Assembly (NCBI RefSeq): GCF_024609215.1
Contig: NZ_JANIPD030000023.1
Coordinates: 1-64,000 of the forward strand
DNA: 64,000 bases
Source of the DNA: Curtanaerobium respiraculi
Lineage (GTDB): Bacteria > Actinomycetota > Coriobacteriia > Coriobacteriales > Eggerthellaceae
Direction of reading: 5' to 3'
In this document: piece by piece, positions 52,690-62,071 of the stretch
Numbering within the stretch: the stretch's first letter is position 1
How the letters are laid out: the number at the start of each line of letters is the position of its first letter
Position numbers and translations under genes: made by a program
Notes under the pieces: model-generated
Told to the model about the DNA's origin: nothing
Databases searched by the model: none
The model's input: only the letters and a program-made list of their open reading frames with translations

Positions 52690-53984
52690 TCGACCTCACC
52701 CTCCATCTCGTACAGAAGGGTATCCGTGATACGCGCGCGCACGATCGTCCCCGGCTCCCCGCCGTCAAGATAGGTTACCCCGTCCACGTCGGGGGCTTGG
52801 CATTCGGCCCGCCCGTACAGCCGGCCATCCTCATCATGCCCGAGGACGAGGACGTCCATATCCTGGCCAATGCGCCTCTCCATCCGAAGCCGGGAGATCG
52901 CATCGGCGCGATCGCGGAGCTCCTGGGCGCGGCGCTCCCTGGTATCCTGGTCGATTTGACCGGGAAGCTCCGCGGCGCGCGTGCCCTCCTCCTGCGAGTA
53001 TGGAAACACACCCACGTAATCGAAGTCGATTTCATCGGCAAACGCGCGCAACCGATCGAAATCTTCGTCAGTCTCGCCTGGGAACCCCGTGATGAACGTG
53101 GTCCTGAGCGTGATGCCCGGAACGCGCTCGCGCACGCGCTCGACGAGCCGGACGTACGATTCGAACGAACCGGACCGGTTCATGGCGCGCAGGATATCCT
53201 CCTGGCAATGCTGGAAGGGGATGTCCAGATACGCGCAGATGTTCCCGCGCCGGCTCATGGCATCGAGAAGCTCGTCGGTGACCCCTTCGGGCTGCAGGTA
53301 CATCACGCGGAACCGGGTGGACGGATATTCCTCCGCCAAACCGTCCATGAGCTGCGCCAAGGTGGAAGGCTCATCGAAATCCTCCCCCCAGCGCCCGGTG
53401 TCCTGGGCGATGAGGACGATTTCCCTCGCGCCGCCGTCCACGGCGGCCGCCACGTCCCCCCGGATGCGGTCCCGGGTGAAGCTATGGTAGCGCCCCCTGA
53501 TGTAGGGGATGGCGCAATACGAGCAGAACCGGTCGCATCCGTCGGATATCTTGACATAGGCGCTTGGTTTGATCGAGGGCTCCCCCTTCCGCCCGCGCCC
53601 AACCGCGCGAGATGGGAAGAGGGAATCGAGCACCGCGGCGATATCGTCCTCCCTGCCGCAGGGGACGAACGTCTTGACCTCGTCCAGCGATTCCGCCAGA
53701 TCGTCCCCGTAGCGCGCGGGCATGCACCCCGCGATGACGACCGTGGCATTCCCCGCCGCCACCTTGGGCAGCTCGCAGGCATCGAAAATCGCCTGGAGGC
53801 TCTCCTCGGTGGCAGCCTGGATGAAGGAGCACGTGTTGACGATGACCGCGTCGGCTTGCGCGGGATCTTCGCACATGCGGTACCCGGCGGCATCCAGCCG
53901 CTCGGACATGCGTGCGGAATCGACTTCGTTCTTCGCGCATCCCATCGTCACGATGGAGACGCTCACCTCGTTACGCTGTGGCAA
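52686..53984 (-). CDS. rimO: Ribosomal protein S12 methylthiotransferase
   Basis: A 432-residue radical SAM enzyme that methylthiolates an Asp of ribosomal protein S12. The UPF0004 domain has Cys in MGCAKNEVDS, NTCSFIQ and AGCMPARY. The SAM cluster motif is CDRFCSYC (about 150-157), and a TRAM domain ends the protein. MGCAKNxVDS distinguishes RimO from MiaB, which is encoded 8 kb away. The start is taken as the TTG at 53984; a GTG six codons later is an alternative, and neither has a strong ribosome site. Confidence 0.94.
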   Translation of the reverse strand: MPQRNEVSVSIVTMGCAKNEVDSARMSERLDAAGYRMCEDPAQADAVIVNTCSFIQAATEESLQAIFDACELPKVAAGNATVVIAGCMPARYGDDLAESLDEVKTFVPCGREDDIAAVLDSLFPSRAVGRGRKGEPSIKPSAYVKISDGCDRFCSYCAIPYIRGRYHSFTRDRIRGDVAAAVDGGAREIVLIAQDTGRWGEDFDEPSTLAQLMDGLAEEYPSTRFRVMYLQPEGVTDELLDAMSRRGNICAYLDIPFQHCQEDILRAMNRSGSFESYVRLVERVRERVPGITLRTTFITGFPGETDEDFDRLRAFADEIDFDYVGVFPYSQEEGTRAAELPGQIDQDTRERRAQELRDRADAISRLRMERRIGQDMDVLVLGHDEDGRLYGRAECQAPDVDGVTYLDGGEPGTIVRARITDTLLYEMEGEVE

Positions 53985-54003
53985 AACGCTACCCGCCTGC
54001 GAT

Positions 54004-54501
54004 CTAGCGGTAGTTGACGAACTGAAGCGGTTGGCCGTAATCGTTCTCGCGGACGAAGGCGATCACCTCTTGCAGCGTATCGCGCGAGGCGCTGCTCACT
54101 CGCAGCTTGTCGCCCTCGATAGTCACCTTCGCCTTGAATTTACGGCCCTTGATGTCCTTGTTGATCTTCCCGGCCAGGTCACGCTCGATGCCCTCCACGA
54201 TCGACGCGCGACGGCGCACCGTGCCGCCGGAAGCCGCCTCGGGGGCGCTCCAGGCGATCGCGGCGAGGTCGATGCCCCTTCTCACCAGCTTGCTCGAGAG
54301 GATATCGACCACCTGGCCCGCGACGAAGTCGCTCGGGGCCTGCACGGTAAGCGCATGCCCCGCCTTGTCGAGGGTTATCGTCGAACCCGAATCCTTCAGG
54401 TCGTACCGGGCCTTCAGCTCCTTCGATGCCTGGTTGAAGGCGTTCTCGACTTCCTGCATATCAACCGTCGAAACGATGTCGAAGCTTGACTCTTTCGCCA
54501 T
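54004..54501 (-). CDS. yajQ: YajQ family nucleotide-binding protein
   Basis: A 165-residue UPF0234 protein. SSFDIVSTVDMQEVENAFNQ at the start and DKLRVSSASRDTLQEVI near the end are family hallmarks. YajQ proteins bind nucleotides (cyclic di-GMP in Xanthomonas and others), though the role here is unknown. AAGGAGAC precedes the ATG. It begins a transcript after a strong terminator and is followed by rimO after 19 bases. Confidence 0.94.
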   Translation of the reverse strand: MAKESSFDIVSTVDMQEVENAFNQASKELKARYDLKDSGSTITLDKAGHALTVQAPSDFVAGQVVDILSSKLVRRGIDLAAIAWSAPEAASGGTVRRRASIVEGIERDLAGKINKDIKGRKFKAKVTIEGDKLRVSSASRDTLQEVIAFVRENDYGQPLQFVNYR

Positions 54502-54551
54502 GTCTCCTTCTTTCTCGCCTCCCGCCGCCGCTGCGGTCAGCTCATAGTAGC

Positions 54552-54586
54552 AAACCGCGCATGCTCCGGCGGGGCATGCGCGGTTT
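54552..54586 (-). terminator. Strong hairpin after the rodZ-like gene
   Basis: A perfect 13-bp stem (54552-54564 with 54574-54586) with a 9-base loop lies 22 bases past the end of the rodZ-like gene. The T tract on the minus strand is short (GGTTTGCT), but stem strength and position support termination. Confidence 0.65.
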
Positions 54587-54608
54587 CGCCTCGAAAAATG
54601 CCCTGGCC

Positions 54609-55775
54609 CTACCGCGCGGAACTCGATGGGGTATCGGACGGGGCCGAAGCGCTGGTCGATGATGATTTCGCCGACGAGGCATTCGAGGAACCCGACGACG
54701 TGGACACGCCGTTATCCGCCTGCCACTGCTTCAGGATATCGCTGAACTCGTAGGTGTTCTTCACGATGCCATTCGAATTCTCCTCGAGCTCCTGCTGTTT
54801 CCCGTTGATGGTGAGCGTCACGCCCTCGGTGCCGACAGAGACGAATTGGAACGAATCGGTGAACGTGTAGGAGTAGGATTGGGGGCCCTTCACCGTATCG
54901 GCAACCTGCACCTCGCCGTTGACGTACAGCTCGAGGTACACAGACGTGCCGCTGGCCACCTCGACCTTCGCCTCGCCCTCGGTGGGGGCCGCGGCGGCGG
55001 TCGACGAGGCCGCGGATGCACCCGCGGCCGCGGAGGAATCCGAAAGGCCCGTGACGGGCAGCGTGGATACGGCCGACGTGCCCGGTGAGGATTTACCGCC
55101 GAACAGGAGCACGCTGACCAGGATCACGATGACGAGGATAACCGCCGCCGCGATGATGAACGGGAGCTTCGACGACCCTTGGCCCAGTGTGCCGCGGGCA
55201 CCCGAGCCTCCGCCGATGCGCTGATCGAGGAACGACGATGAGGGCAGCACGCTCCCGCGCGAATCGCGCGTGCGGCTGTCGGGATAGACGTAGTTGCTGC
55301 CCCCGTGGTTGTAGCCGCGGGACCGCTGCATGCTTTCGAGCCCTTCGGTCGTGTAGGCGCTTCCCCTGCCGGTCCTCCTCCTGCGGTCGGAAGGGGGTTG
55401 CGATGCGCGGCGCCCCTCGGGGGAGGAAAGGCGGCTCGTGGTCCCCCGCCGGGGGAACCGGGTGTTCTCGGGCGCTTCCGACATGTCGAAGCCGGTCGAG
55501 CGGCGCCGCGACGACGAGATGCCGTTCTCATAGCGCGAGAGCTCGGAAAGGTACATGCCCGTTATCTCGGTCGGGTTGAGGCCAAGATACCGCGCATAGC
55601 CCGTGATCATGTTGCGCGTGTACCCGCGCGGGGGCATGGCGGCGAAATTGCCCGCTTCGATGGCGCGCAGGATGTCGGGGCGGATGCGCAGGCGCCGAGC
55701 GGTCGCATTCAGGTCGAGCCCTTTGCGCTCACGAGTCTGGCGAAGGATCTCGCCGAAGCCCATCTCGTCCATCAT
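54609..55775 (-). CDS. RodZ-like helix-turn-helix membrane protein
   Basis: A 388-residue protein with the RodZ layout: a cytoplasmic HTH domain (about residues 5-80; GEILRQTRERKGLDLNATAR and GYTRNMITGYARYLGL), a long basic Ser/Arg-rich linker (about 90-205), one membrane helix (LPFIIAAAVILVIVILVSVLLF), an Ala/Ser-rich spacer and an outer beta domain (DUF4115-like, VYLELYVNGEVQVADTVKG). RodZ ties MreB to the cell wall machinery in rods; an MreB gene is not in view. The ATG at 55775 overlaps the ftsK stop. Confidence 0.85.
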   Translation of the reverse strand: MMDEMGFGEILRQTRERKGLDLNATARRLRIRPDILRAIEAGNFAAMPPRGYTRNMITGYARYLGLNPTEITGMYLSELSRYENGISSSRRRSTGFDMSEAPENTRFPRRGTTSRLSSPEGRRASQPPSDRRRRTGRGSAYTTEGLESMQRSRGYNHGGSNYVYPDSRTRDSRGSVLPSSSFLDQRIGGGSGARGTLGQGSSKLPFIIAAAVILVIVILVSVLLFGGKSSPGTSAVSTLPVTGLSDSSAAAGASAASSTAAAAPTEGEAKVEVASGTSVYLELYVNGEVQVADTVKGPQSYSYTFTDSFQFVSVGTEGVTLTINGKQQELEENSNGIVKNTYEFSDILKQWQADNGVSTSSGSSNASSAKSSSTSASAPSDTPSSSAR

Positions 55776-58231
55776 CACTCCTTGCCGCTATCGTTCGCTT
55801 CGAAAGCCTTGAGGGTTTCGAGCTCCATCGTGTCGACCAGCACCTCGCGCGGCTTGCTGCCGTTCGGCGGGCCGACGACGCCCTTGTCCTCCAGCATGTC
55901 CATTATACGCCCTGCACGAGAATAGCCAACTTTCAAACGGCGCTGGATATTCGACGTGGAGCCGAGGCCGCTGCTGACCACGATCTCGGCCGCCTCCCAG
56001 ATCAGCGGATCGTCGGCGGTGGACGACCCCCCGCTGCCGTCGGGGGCGGTATCCCCCACCGACATGACGTTGGTCTGCAAGATCTCCTGATGGTAGTCGG
56101 GTTCGCCCTGCTCCTTCAGATGGGCTACGACAGCGTTGATCTCGTCCTCGGTGACCAGGCATCCCTGCAGGCGCTGAGGCTTGGGGTATTCGGGTTTCGA
56201 AAGCAGCATGTCCCCCCAACCGATCAGGTTCTCGGCGCCGGGGGTGTCCAGGATAACGCGGGAGTCGATGCCGCTCGCCACGTTGAAGGCGATGCGGTTG
56301 GTGATGTTCGCCTTGATAAGACCCGTGACGACGTTGGTGCTCGGGCGTTGGGTGGCGACGATCATGTGGATGCCGGCGGCGCGCGCGAGCTGGGCCAGGC
56401 GGCTGATGGAGAACTCGACCTCCTTGCCCACGTTCATCATCAGGTCGGCGAGCTCGTCGATGATGATGACGATATAGGGGAGCTCCTCGGCCTCGTCGTC
56501 GCCGATCCGCATGCCCGCCTGCGCCTTGGCGTTGTACTGCCCGATGTTGCGGGCGCCCACCTTGGCGAAGACCTTCAGGCGCCGCTCCATCTCGGCCACG
56601 GCCCACGAGAGCGCGCTTGCCGCCTCCTTGCATTCCGTGACCACGGGAACGTACAGGTGCGGGATGCCATTGTAGGGCGTGAATTCCACGCGCTTCGGGT
56701 CGACCATGATGAATCGCACCTCCGCAGGGGTCGCGCGCATGAGAATGCTCATGATCATGCCGTTTATGGAAACCGACTTACCCGAACCCGTGGTGCCGCC
56801 GATGAGGAGGTGGGGCATCTTAGCCAGGTCGGAGACGATCGGGTTCCCCTCGACATCCTCGCCGATGGCCACCTGCAGCGGACCCTTGCCCGCGGCGGGA
56901 AGCACGTCGGAGAGCAGCACGCTGCGCCGCTTCACGTTCGGCACTTCGATGCCGACGTAGTTGGTGCCGGGGATGGGGCTGAAGATGCGCACGCCCTGGC
57001 TCGCCATCGCCAGCGCGATGTCGTCGGTGAGGTTGGACACCTTGCTCACGCGCACCCCGCTCGGCAGCGACACCTTGAACAGGGTCACCGTCGGGCCGGC
57101 AGCCCAGTCGACGACCGTCGCCTCGACGCCGAAATCGGCGAGCGTCTCCTGCAACAGCATCGCGGTGTCCCGCAGCGTCTCCTGCGACTCCGCGCTCGCT
57201 GACTCCTTGGTGGCCTGCGTGAGCAGCTCCATCGGCGGCAGGACGAAATCCTCGGAGGGGCGGGGTGAGGGGGCTTGGGCGGCGGGTTGCCTCTTGGCCT
57301 TCCCCTGCGCCGCATCCGCTTTCCCCTTGCGGCCCAGCTTCCGCGTGAGCTGGCCGGAATCGGAGGATTTCGCGGCGCCGCGCGCTTGCTGCGCCCGGTT
57401 CCCCGCGGCTTCTGCGGAGAATTCCTCCGTGCCCGCCTCGGAGGGGTCCCCGGGCATGCGGGGCAGCACCGCGGTGCGCACGGGACGCAGCGTCCCATCG
57501 CGCTTGCCGCCGAACCGTTTGCGCGGAATCGAGCCCCTCCCCGCCGATACGGGCTTGAACGCCGGCGCGGGCATGACCGACAGCGCCTCCTCCTGAGCGC
57601 GGGCCTGGTCTTTCATCTCCCGCCGCTTCGAGCGCACCTTCTCGACGACGGCGCTGATGGAAAAGCCGATGATGATGAACGAGACGACGATGAGCCCCGC
57701 CACGATGACCGTGCTCACCGGCTGGCCGAACAGGGTGAGGAGCGCCCAGGAGATGCCCGCCCCCACGTAGCCGCCCTGGTGGACGAGGTTGTCCTGCACG
57801 AAGAGGAACTGGAGGCTGTTCTGCCCCACGAGCGGCGTCGCGAGCCCCAGAAGCACGATGATGCAGACGAACAGCAGCAGCAGCCCCACCGCGACCCTGC
57901 CGCTGATGCTGGCCCCCTCCTTGCGGTAGAACAGGCTCGCCGCGATCAGGATGAGGATGAACGGGAGGATGTAGCACCCGAGACCGAGTCCCAGGTGCAG
58001 GCCGGTGGACAGAACGCCGGTCACGATCCCATCCTGCGGCATGCTCGCCATGATGAACAGGGCGATCGCGAGCACCGCGCAGCACACGCCCCCGATGTCC
58101 CGACGCGATTTCTCGTCGAGGAGGCCGGGGGGTTGCTGCTGGACCTGGGCGCGCCGCGCGGCCGCCTTCTGCGCAGGCGACGGCGCTTTCGATTTTCTAT
58201 TCTGCGCGTTGCTTGAATTCGCGCGAGCCAC
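55775..58231 (-). CDS. ftsK: DNA translocase FtsK/SpoIIIE
   Basis: An 818-residue DNA pump that clears chromosomes from the division septum. Four to five N-terminal membrane helices (about 45-190) are followed by a charged linker, the motor domain with GTTGSGKSVSIN (about residue 480) and ILDTPGAENLIGWGDMLL, and a C-terminal gamma winged helix (STSNIQRRLKVGYSRAGRIM) that reads KOPS/SRS-type sites. The start is GTG at 58231 behind TAAGGAGC. The linker is moderate in length, closer to SpoIIIE than to E. coli FtsK. Confidence 0.96.
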   Translation of the reverse strand: MARANSSNAQNRKSKAPSPAQKAAARRAQVQQQPPGLLDEKSRRDIGGVCCAVLAIALFIMASMPQDGIVTGVLSTGLHLGLGLGCYILPFILILIAASLFYRKEGASISGRVAVGLLLLFVCIIVLLGLATPLVGQNSLQFLFVQDNLVHQGGYVGAGISWALLTLFGQPVSTVIVAGLIVVSFIIIGFSISAVVEKVRSKRREMKDQARAQEEALSVMPAPAFKPVSAGRGSIPRKRFGGKRDGTLRPVRTAVLPRMPGDPSEAGTEEFSAEAAGNRAQQARGAAKSSDSGQLTRKLGRKGKADAAQGKAKRQPAAQAPSPRPSEDFVLPPMELLTQATKESASAESQETLRDTAMLLQETLADFGVEATVVDWAAGPTVTLFKVSLPSGVRVSKVSNLTDDIALAMASQGVRIFSPIPGTNYVGIEVPNVKRRSVLLSDVLPAAGKGPLQVAIGEDVEGNPIVSDLAKMPHLLIGGTTGSGKSVSINGMIMSILMRATPAEVRFIMVDPKRVEFTPYNGIPHLYVPVVTECKEAASALSWAVAEMERRLKVFAKVGARNIGQYNAKAQAGMRIGDDEAEELPYIVIIIDELADLMMNVGKEVEFSISRLAQLARAAGIHMIVATQRPSTNVVTGLIKANITNRIAFNVASGIDSRVILDTPGAENLIGWGDMLLSKPEYPKPQRLQGCLVTEDEINAVVAHLKEQGEPDYHQEILQTNVMSVGDTAPDGSGGSSTADDPLIWEAAEIVVSSGLGSTSNIQRRLKVGYSRAGRIMDMLEDKGVVGPPNGSKPREVLVDTMELETLKAFEANDSGKE

Positions 58232-58308
58232 ATGCGCTCCTTAATACTGCGGTTGAACTGCGTTTGGCCTTCGATCGGCGACGACGGGCGCCGCCGCCCT
58301 ATTGTAGT

Positions 58309-60150
58309 CTAGATTTCGATAAGGTTCACGATCACCATGGGCCGTTGCTTGATGCGCTCCCATAGGACCTGCTGCAGCGCTTGGCGGCACGCTTTCTCGA
58401 CCTCGCGGCGTTTCGCGTGGCCCTCGAGCGACCTGCGCAGCGCACGCTGCACGGCGGACTGCGCATCCTCGATGAGATAGGGGTCCTCGCCGCCGGCGAT
58501 GCCGCGCATCTGCACCTCCACCTTGCCGACGGGTTTCCGGTCGCCCGCCGTGATAGCGCAGGCGATGGATGCGACGCCCATCTCCACGAGCATGCTGCGC
58601 TCGTTGAGGACGTCCTGGCTCGTATCGCCCACCGAAAGGCCGTCCACGAACACCACGCCGCTTTCGACCGCCTCGCCCCTGCGGGCACCTCGGGCATCGA
58701 GCTCGAGCGTGTCGCCGTTGTCCATGATGAAGATATTATCGCGGTTGACGCCGACCGCCTCGGCCAGCCGCGCGTGCGCCCTCAGGTGCGCGGCCTCGCC
58801 GTGGACGGGCATGAACGCCTTGGGCTTCACGATGGATAGGATCAGCTTGAGCTCCTCCTGCCCCGCATGGCCGGACACGTGCACGGGCGCGCGCTTCTTG
58901 TCGTACACGTCCGCGCCGACTTTGGCGAGCAGGTTGATGACGCGCGTGACCGCCTTCTCGTTGCCTGGAACCGGGGTCGCGCTGATGATGACGGTGTCGC
59001 CGCGATCCAATTCGATCGTCTTATGCTCCCCCGCCGCGATGCGCGCGAGGGCGCTCAACGGCTCGCCCTGGGATCCGGTGCACATGATCACGACCTGCTC
59101 GGGCGGAAGGCCCTTCAGATCGTAGGCGTCGATGATATCCTGGTCGCCGATATGCAGGTATCCGAGCTTGCGGGCGATGTCGGTGTTCTGAACCATCGAC
59201 CGCCCCGTCACGACCACCTTGCGGCCGTTGGCCACCGCCGCATCGCAGATCTGCTGCATGCGGTGGATATGGCTCGCGAAGCTTGCGATGATCACGCGCC
59301 CCTTCGCCTGGGAGATGATCTTGTTGAGCGCCACGCCCACGGTCGCCTCGCTGGGCGTGAAGACGGGCACCGTCGCGTTGGTCGAGTCGCTCATCAGCAA
59401 GTCCACGCCGATGCGGCTGAATCGGGAAAGCGCCCCGAAGTCGGTGGTCACGCCGTCGATGGGGGTCTGGTCCAGCTTGAAGTCGCCCGTATGCAGCACG
59501 TTAGCCGCCGGGGTTTGGAAGAACACGCCGACCGCCCCGGGGATGCTGTGGTTGACCGCGAAGAAATCGCAGGTGAAGCACCCCAGTTTGATCCGCTGGC
59601 CGGGCTTGATCTCGATCAATTTGGCGTTCTTGATGCGATGCTCCGCGAATTTGCCCTCGATCAGCCCCAGCGTCATCTTCGTGCCGTAGATGGGAACCGG
59701 GCGGTCGAGGTCCCTCATCAGGTACGGAAGGCTTCCGGTGTGGTCCTCGTGGCCGTGGGTGATCACGATGCCGCGCAGCTTGTCGGCATGCTCGAGCACA
59801 TAGGTGTAATCGGGGAGGATGAGGTCGATGCCGGGATGATCGTCATCGGGGAACATCAGGCCCGCATCGTCGAGCACCAAATCGCCGTCGCATTCGAGGA
59901 CGGTCATGTTCTTGCCGATCGCATCCAAGCCGCCCAGCGGGATGACCCGCAGCTGGCTCTTCGGGTTCTTGTCGGGGGAAAGCACCGAGCGCTTCCTCTG
60001 GCCCTGGGCGGACCCCTTCGCAGGCGCGCCGCCCTCCGCGGGCTTTCGGGAAAGCTGCGGCCGCTCGCGCTCGATGTCGGCATGCTTGAACGAGCGCGAC
60101 GGACGGCGCTTGCGGTGCCCCTGCTGGGGCTGGTTATTCACTTGTTCCAA
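58309..60150 (-). CDS. rnj: Ribonuclease J
   Basis: A 613-residue metallo-beta-lactamase/beta-CASP nuclease with 5'-to-3' exo- and endonuclease activity in mRNA decay and rRNA maturation. The metal motif THGHEDHTG is near residue 132, and VHVSGHAGQEELKL and PVHGEAAHLRAHA follow. The first 65 residues are a basic, disordered extension (HRKRRPSRSF...), common in actinobacterial RNase J. I place the start at the TTG at 60150 (AAAAGGAA six bases upstream), 16 bases past the dapA stop; the longer frame lies inside dapA. Confidence 0.95.
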   Translation of the reverse strand: MEQVNNQPQQGHRKRRPSRSFKHADIERERPQLSRKPAEGGAPAKGSAQGQRKRSVLSPDKNPKSQLRVIPLGGLDAIGKNMTVLECDGDLVLDDAGLMFPDDDHPGIDLILPDYTYVLEHADKLRGIVITHGHEDHTGSLPYLMRDLDRPVPIYGTKMTLGLIEGKFAEHRIKNAKLIEIKPGQRIKLGCFTCDFFAVNHSIPGAVGVFFQTPAANVLHTGDFKLDQTPIDGVTTDFGALSRFSRIGVDLLMSDSTNATVPVFTPSEATVGVALNKIISQAKGRVIIASFASHIHRMQQICDAAVANGRKVVVTGRSMVQNTDIARKLGYLHIGDQDIIDAYDLKGLPPEQVVIMCTGSQGEPLSALARIAAGEHKTIELDRGDTVIISATPVPGNEKAVTRVINLLAKVGADVYDKKRAPVHVSGHAGQEELKLILSIVKPKAFMPVHGEAAHLRAHARLAEAVGVNRDNIFIMDNGDTLELDARGARRGEAVESGVVFVDGLSVGDTSQDVLNERSMLVEMGVASIACAITAGDRKPVGKVEVQMRGIAGGEDPYLIEDAQSAVQRALRRSLEGHAKRREVEKACRQALQQVLWERIKQRPMVIVNLIEI

Positions 60151-60166
60151 TATACGTTCCTTTTCG

Positions 60167-61069
60167 CTAGTCGAGCACCCCGACCTCGCGCATGATCGCG
60201 GCGAGCGCCTCGGTTTGCTCGAATGTCGCGTCGACAAGCGGAAGCCTCAGGCCGCCGACGGAGAAGCCCTGCAGGTTGAGCGCCTGCTTGACCAGGATGG
60301 GGTTCGCCGTGGCGAACAGCCCCTTCATCAGCGGAAGGATCGCCTCGTGCGCGGCGCGCGCCTCGTCCCACCGGCCAGCGGCTGCGTTATCGACTATCTT
60401 CTTCATTTCAGCGGGCGCGCAGTTGCCGGTCGTGCTTATGACGCCCGCCCCGCCCCGCTTCATCACTTCGTATGTGAGGCTGTCGTCGCCCGAGTAGACG
60501 GCGAAGCCCTCGGGCGCACCGTCGCAGATCCGCGCGATCTGGTCAAGGTCGCCGGAAGCCTCCTTCACGGCGGCGATGTTCTCGCAATCGCGCGCCAGGC
60601 GCAGCGTCGTCTCCGCAGTCATGTTCACGCCGCACCGGCCGGGGATGTTGTACATCACGATCGGCAGGTCCACCGCCTCGGCAATGGCCCGGAAATGGCG
60701 GTACAGCCCCTCCTGGGGAGGCTTATTGTAGAACGGGACGACGGCCATCAGCCCGTCCACCCCGGTCTGGGCGGCCTTACGGGCGAACGCGATGGAATCG
60801 GCCGTGCAGTTGGTGCCGACGTTCGCGATGACGGGCACGCCGCCCTTCTGATCGGCCGCCATGGCCTCGAACACCGCGAGCTTGTCCTCCGGGGAGACCG
60901 TCGGGCCCTCGCCCGTGGTGCCGAACACCAGCAGGGAGTCGCTGCCGCCCTCGACCAGGCGCCGCCCCAAGGCCACCGCTTGCTTCACATCCACATTGCC
61001 CGCCTCATCGAAGGGCGTGACCATAGCCGGAATCATCCGGCCGAAGGGAAGGGTTGATTCGTTTGCCAT
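60167..61069 (-). CDS. dapA: 4-hydroxy-tetrahydrodipicolinate synthase
   Basis: A 300-residue aldolase that condenses pyruvate and aspartate semialdehyde, the first committed step to diaminopimelate and lysine. The Schiff-base Lys is in AAVKEASG, the catalytic Tyr in MYNIPGRCG, with FGTTGEGPT and YNKPPQEGLYRHF as further signatures. The ATG at 61069 follows GAGGAGAC. A perfect 8-bp hairpin (61094-61101 with 61108-61115) lies in the leader between dapB and dapA. The order dapB-dapA-rnj is usual in Actinobacteria. Confidence 0.96.
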   Translation of the reverse strand: MANESTLPFGRMIPAMVTPFDEAGNVDVKQAVALGRRLVEGGSDSLLVFGTTGEGPTVSPEDKLAVFEAMAADQKGGVPVIANVGTNCTADSIAFARKAAQTGVDGLMAVVPFYNKPPQEGLYRHFRAIAEAVDLPIVMYNIPGRCGVNMTAETTLRLARDCENIAAVKEASGDLDQIARICDGAPEGFAVYSGDDSLTYEVMKRGGAGVISTTGNCAPAEMKKIVDNAAAGRWDEARAAHEAILPLMKGLFATANPILVKQALNLQGFSVGGLRLPLVDATFEQTEALAAIMREVGVLD

Positions 61070-61146
61070 GAGAGTCTCCTCGATACAATCGGCGATCGGC
61101 CGCGCCGGGCCGATCAACAGTATGACACGTTATCGCGCGCGGGCGC

Positions 61147-61911
61147 CTAATCCAAGAAATTCTCCAAGCCGACCACCAGGCCCTCGCACGCCCCCACCTT
61201 GCGGATGCCCAGCAGCACGCCCGGCATATAGCTCTGCGTGTCCCAACTGTTATGGGTGATCGTAAGCGTCTGGCCCATGCCGCCGAAGATCACTTCTTGC
61301 TGGGCGGAGAACCCGTTGCTGCGCACGGAATGCACGGGAACGCCGTCCACGAGCGCGCCGCGGGCGCCCCCGCATCCCTCGATCTCGGTTTCCCTTCCCG
61401 GCGCGGAGCTCTCGAAATCGCGCGCGGAGGCGATCATGCGTGCCGTGCGCACGGCGGTGCCGCTCGGGGCGTCCTTCTTGCGCGCATGGTGGAACTCGAT
61501 GACCTCCGCTTCCGGGAAATACGGCGCGGCCGCCTGGGCGAACCGCATCATCAGCACCGCGCCGATGGTGAAGTTGGGCGCGAAGAACAGCGCCGTCCCC
61601 TCCGGCGCCAGGTCGGCAAGCTCCTGGAGCTTCTCCCTCTCGAGCCCCGTCGTCCCGATGACGCAGTCGATCCCGGCGGGCAGCGCGGCGCGGATATCCC
61701 CTTCCACCGCGGACGGCTGGGTGAAATCGACGAGCACGTCGAACGAGGCCTCGCGGACGGCCTCCGCAACGCTTGCGAACACGGGGAATCCGCCCATGTG
61801 CCCGTGGGGGTCGATTCCGCACACGAGGCGCATGTCATCGGCGGCCTGAACCGCCGCCGCGGTCGCCTTGCCCATCCTGCCGGCGCACCCGGCAACTGCC
61901 ACATCGATCAT
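61147..61911 (-). CDS. dapB: 4-hydroxy-tetrahydrodipicolinate reductase
   Basis: A 254-residue NAD(P)H-dependent reductase, the next step after DapA. The nucleotide-binding GCAGRMGKA opens the protein. The catalytic His-Lys region is EFHHARKKDAPSGTA. The start at 61911 (MIDVAVAGC) has GTGGAGAG upstream; in-frame ATGs 7 and 14 codons earlier are alternatives. It begins the dapB-dapA-rnj run and is divergent from the radical SAM gene. Confidence 0.95.
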   Translation of the reverse strand: MIDVAVAGCAGRMGKATAAAVQAADDMRLVCGIDPHGHMGGFPVFASVAEAVREASFDVLVDFTQPSAVEGDIRAALPAGIDCVIGTTGLEREKLQELADLAPEGTALFFAPNFTIGAVLMMRFAQAAAPYFPEAEVIEFHHARKKDAPSGTAVRTARMIASARDFESSAPGRETEIEGCGGARGALVDGVPVHSVRSNGFSAQQEVIFGGMGQTLTITHNSWDTQSYMPGVLLGIRKVGACEGLVVGLENFLD

Positions 61912-62071
61912 CGCGCTCTCCACCTTCCGCATCGCTGCTTCGCCGCCCCGCATGGAGTCGCAACACGCGGCCCCTTTACACTTACAAACGCGGGTTTCTG
62001 CCTATTTTCGCGAATTCGCGCAATGCATACGATGAATTGGACAAAATCACTAGAAAGAGGAGTCATCGCCA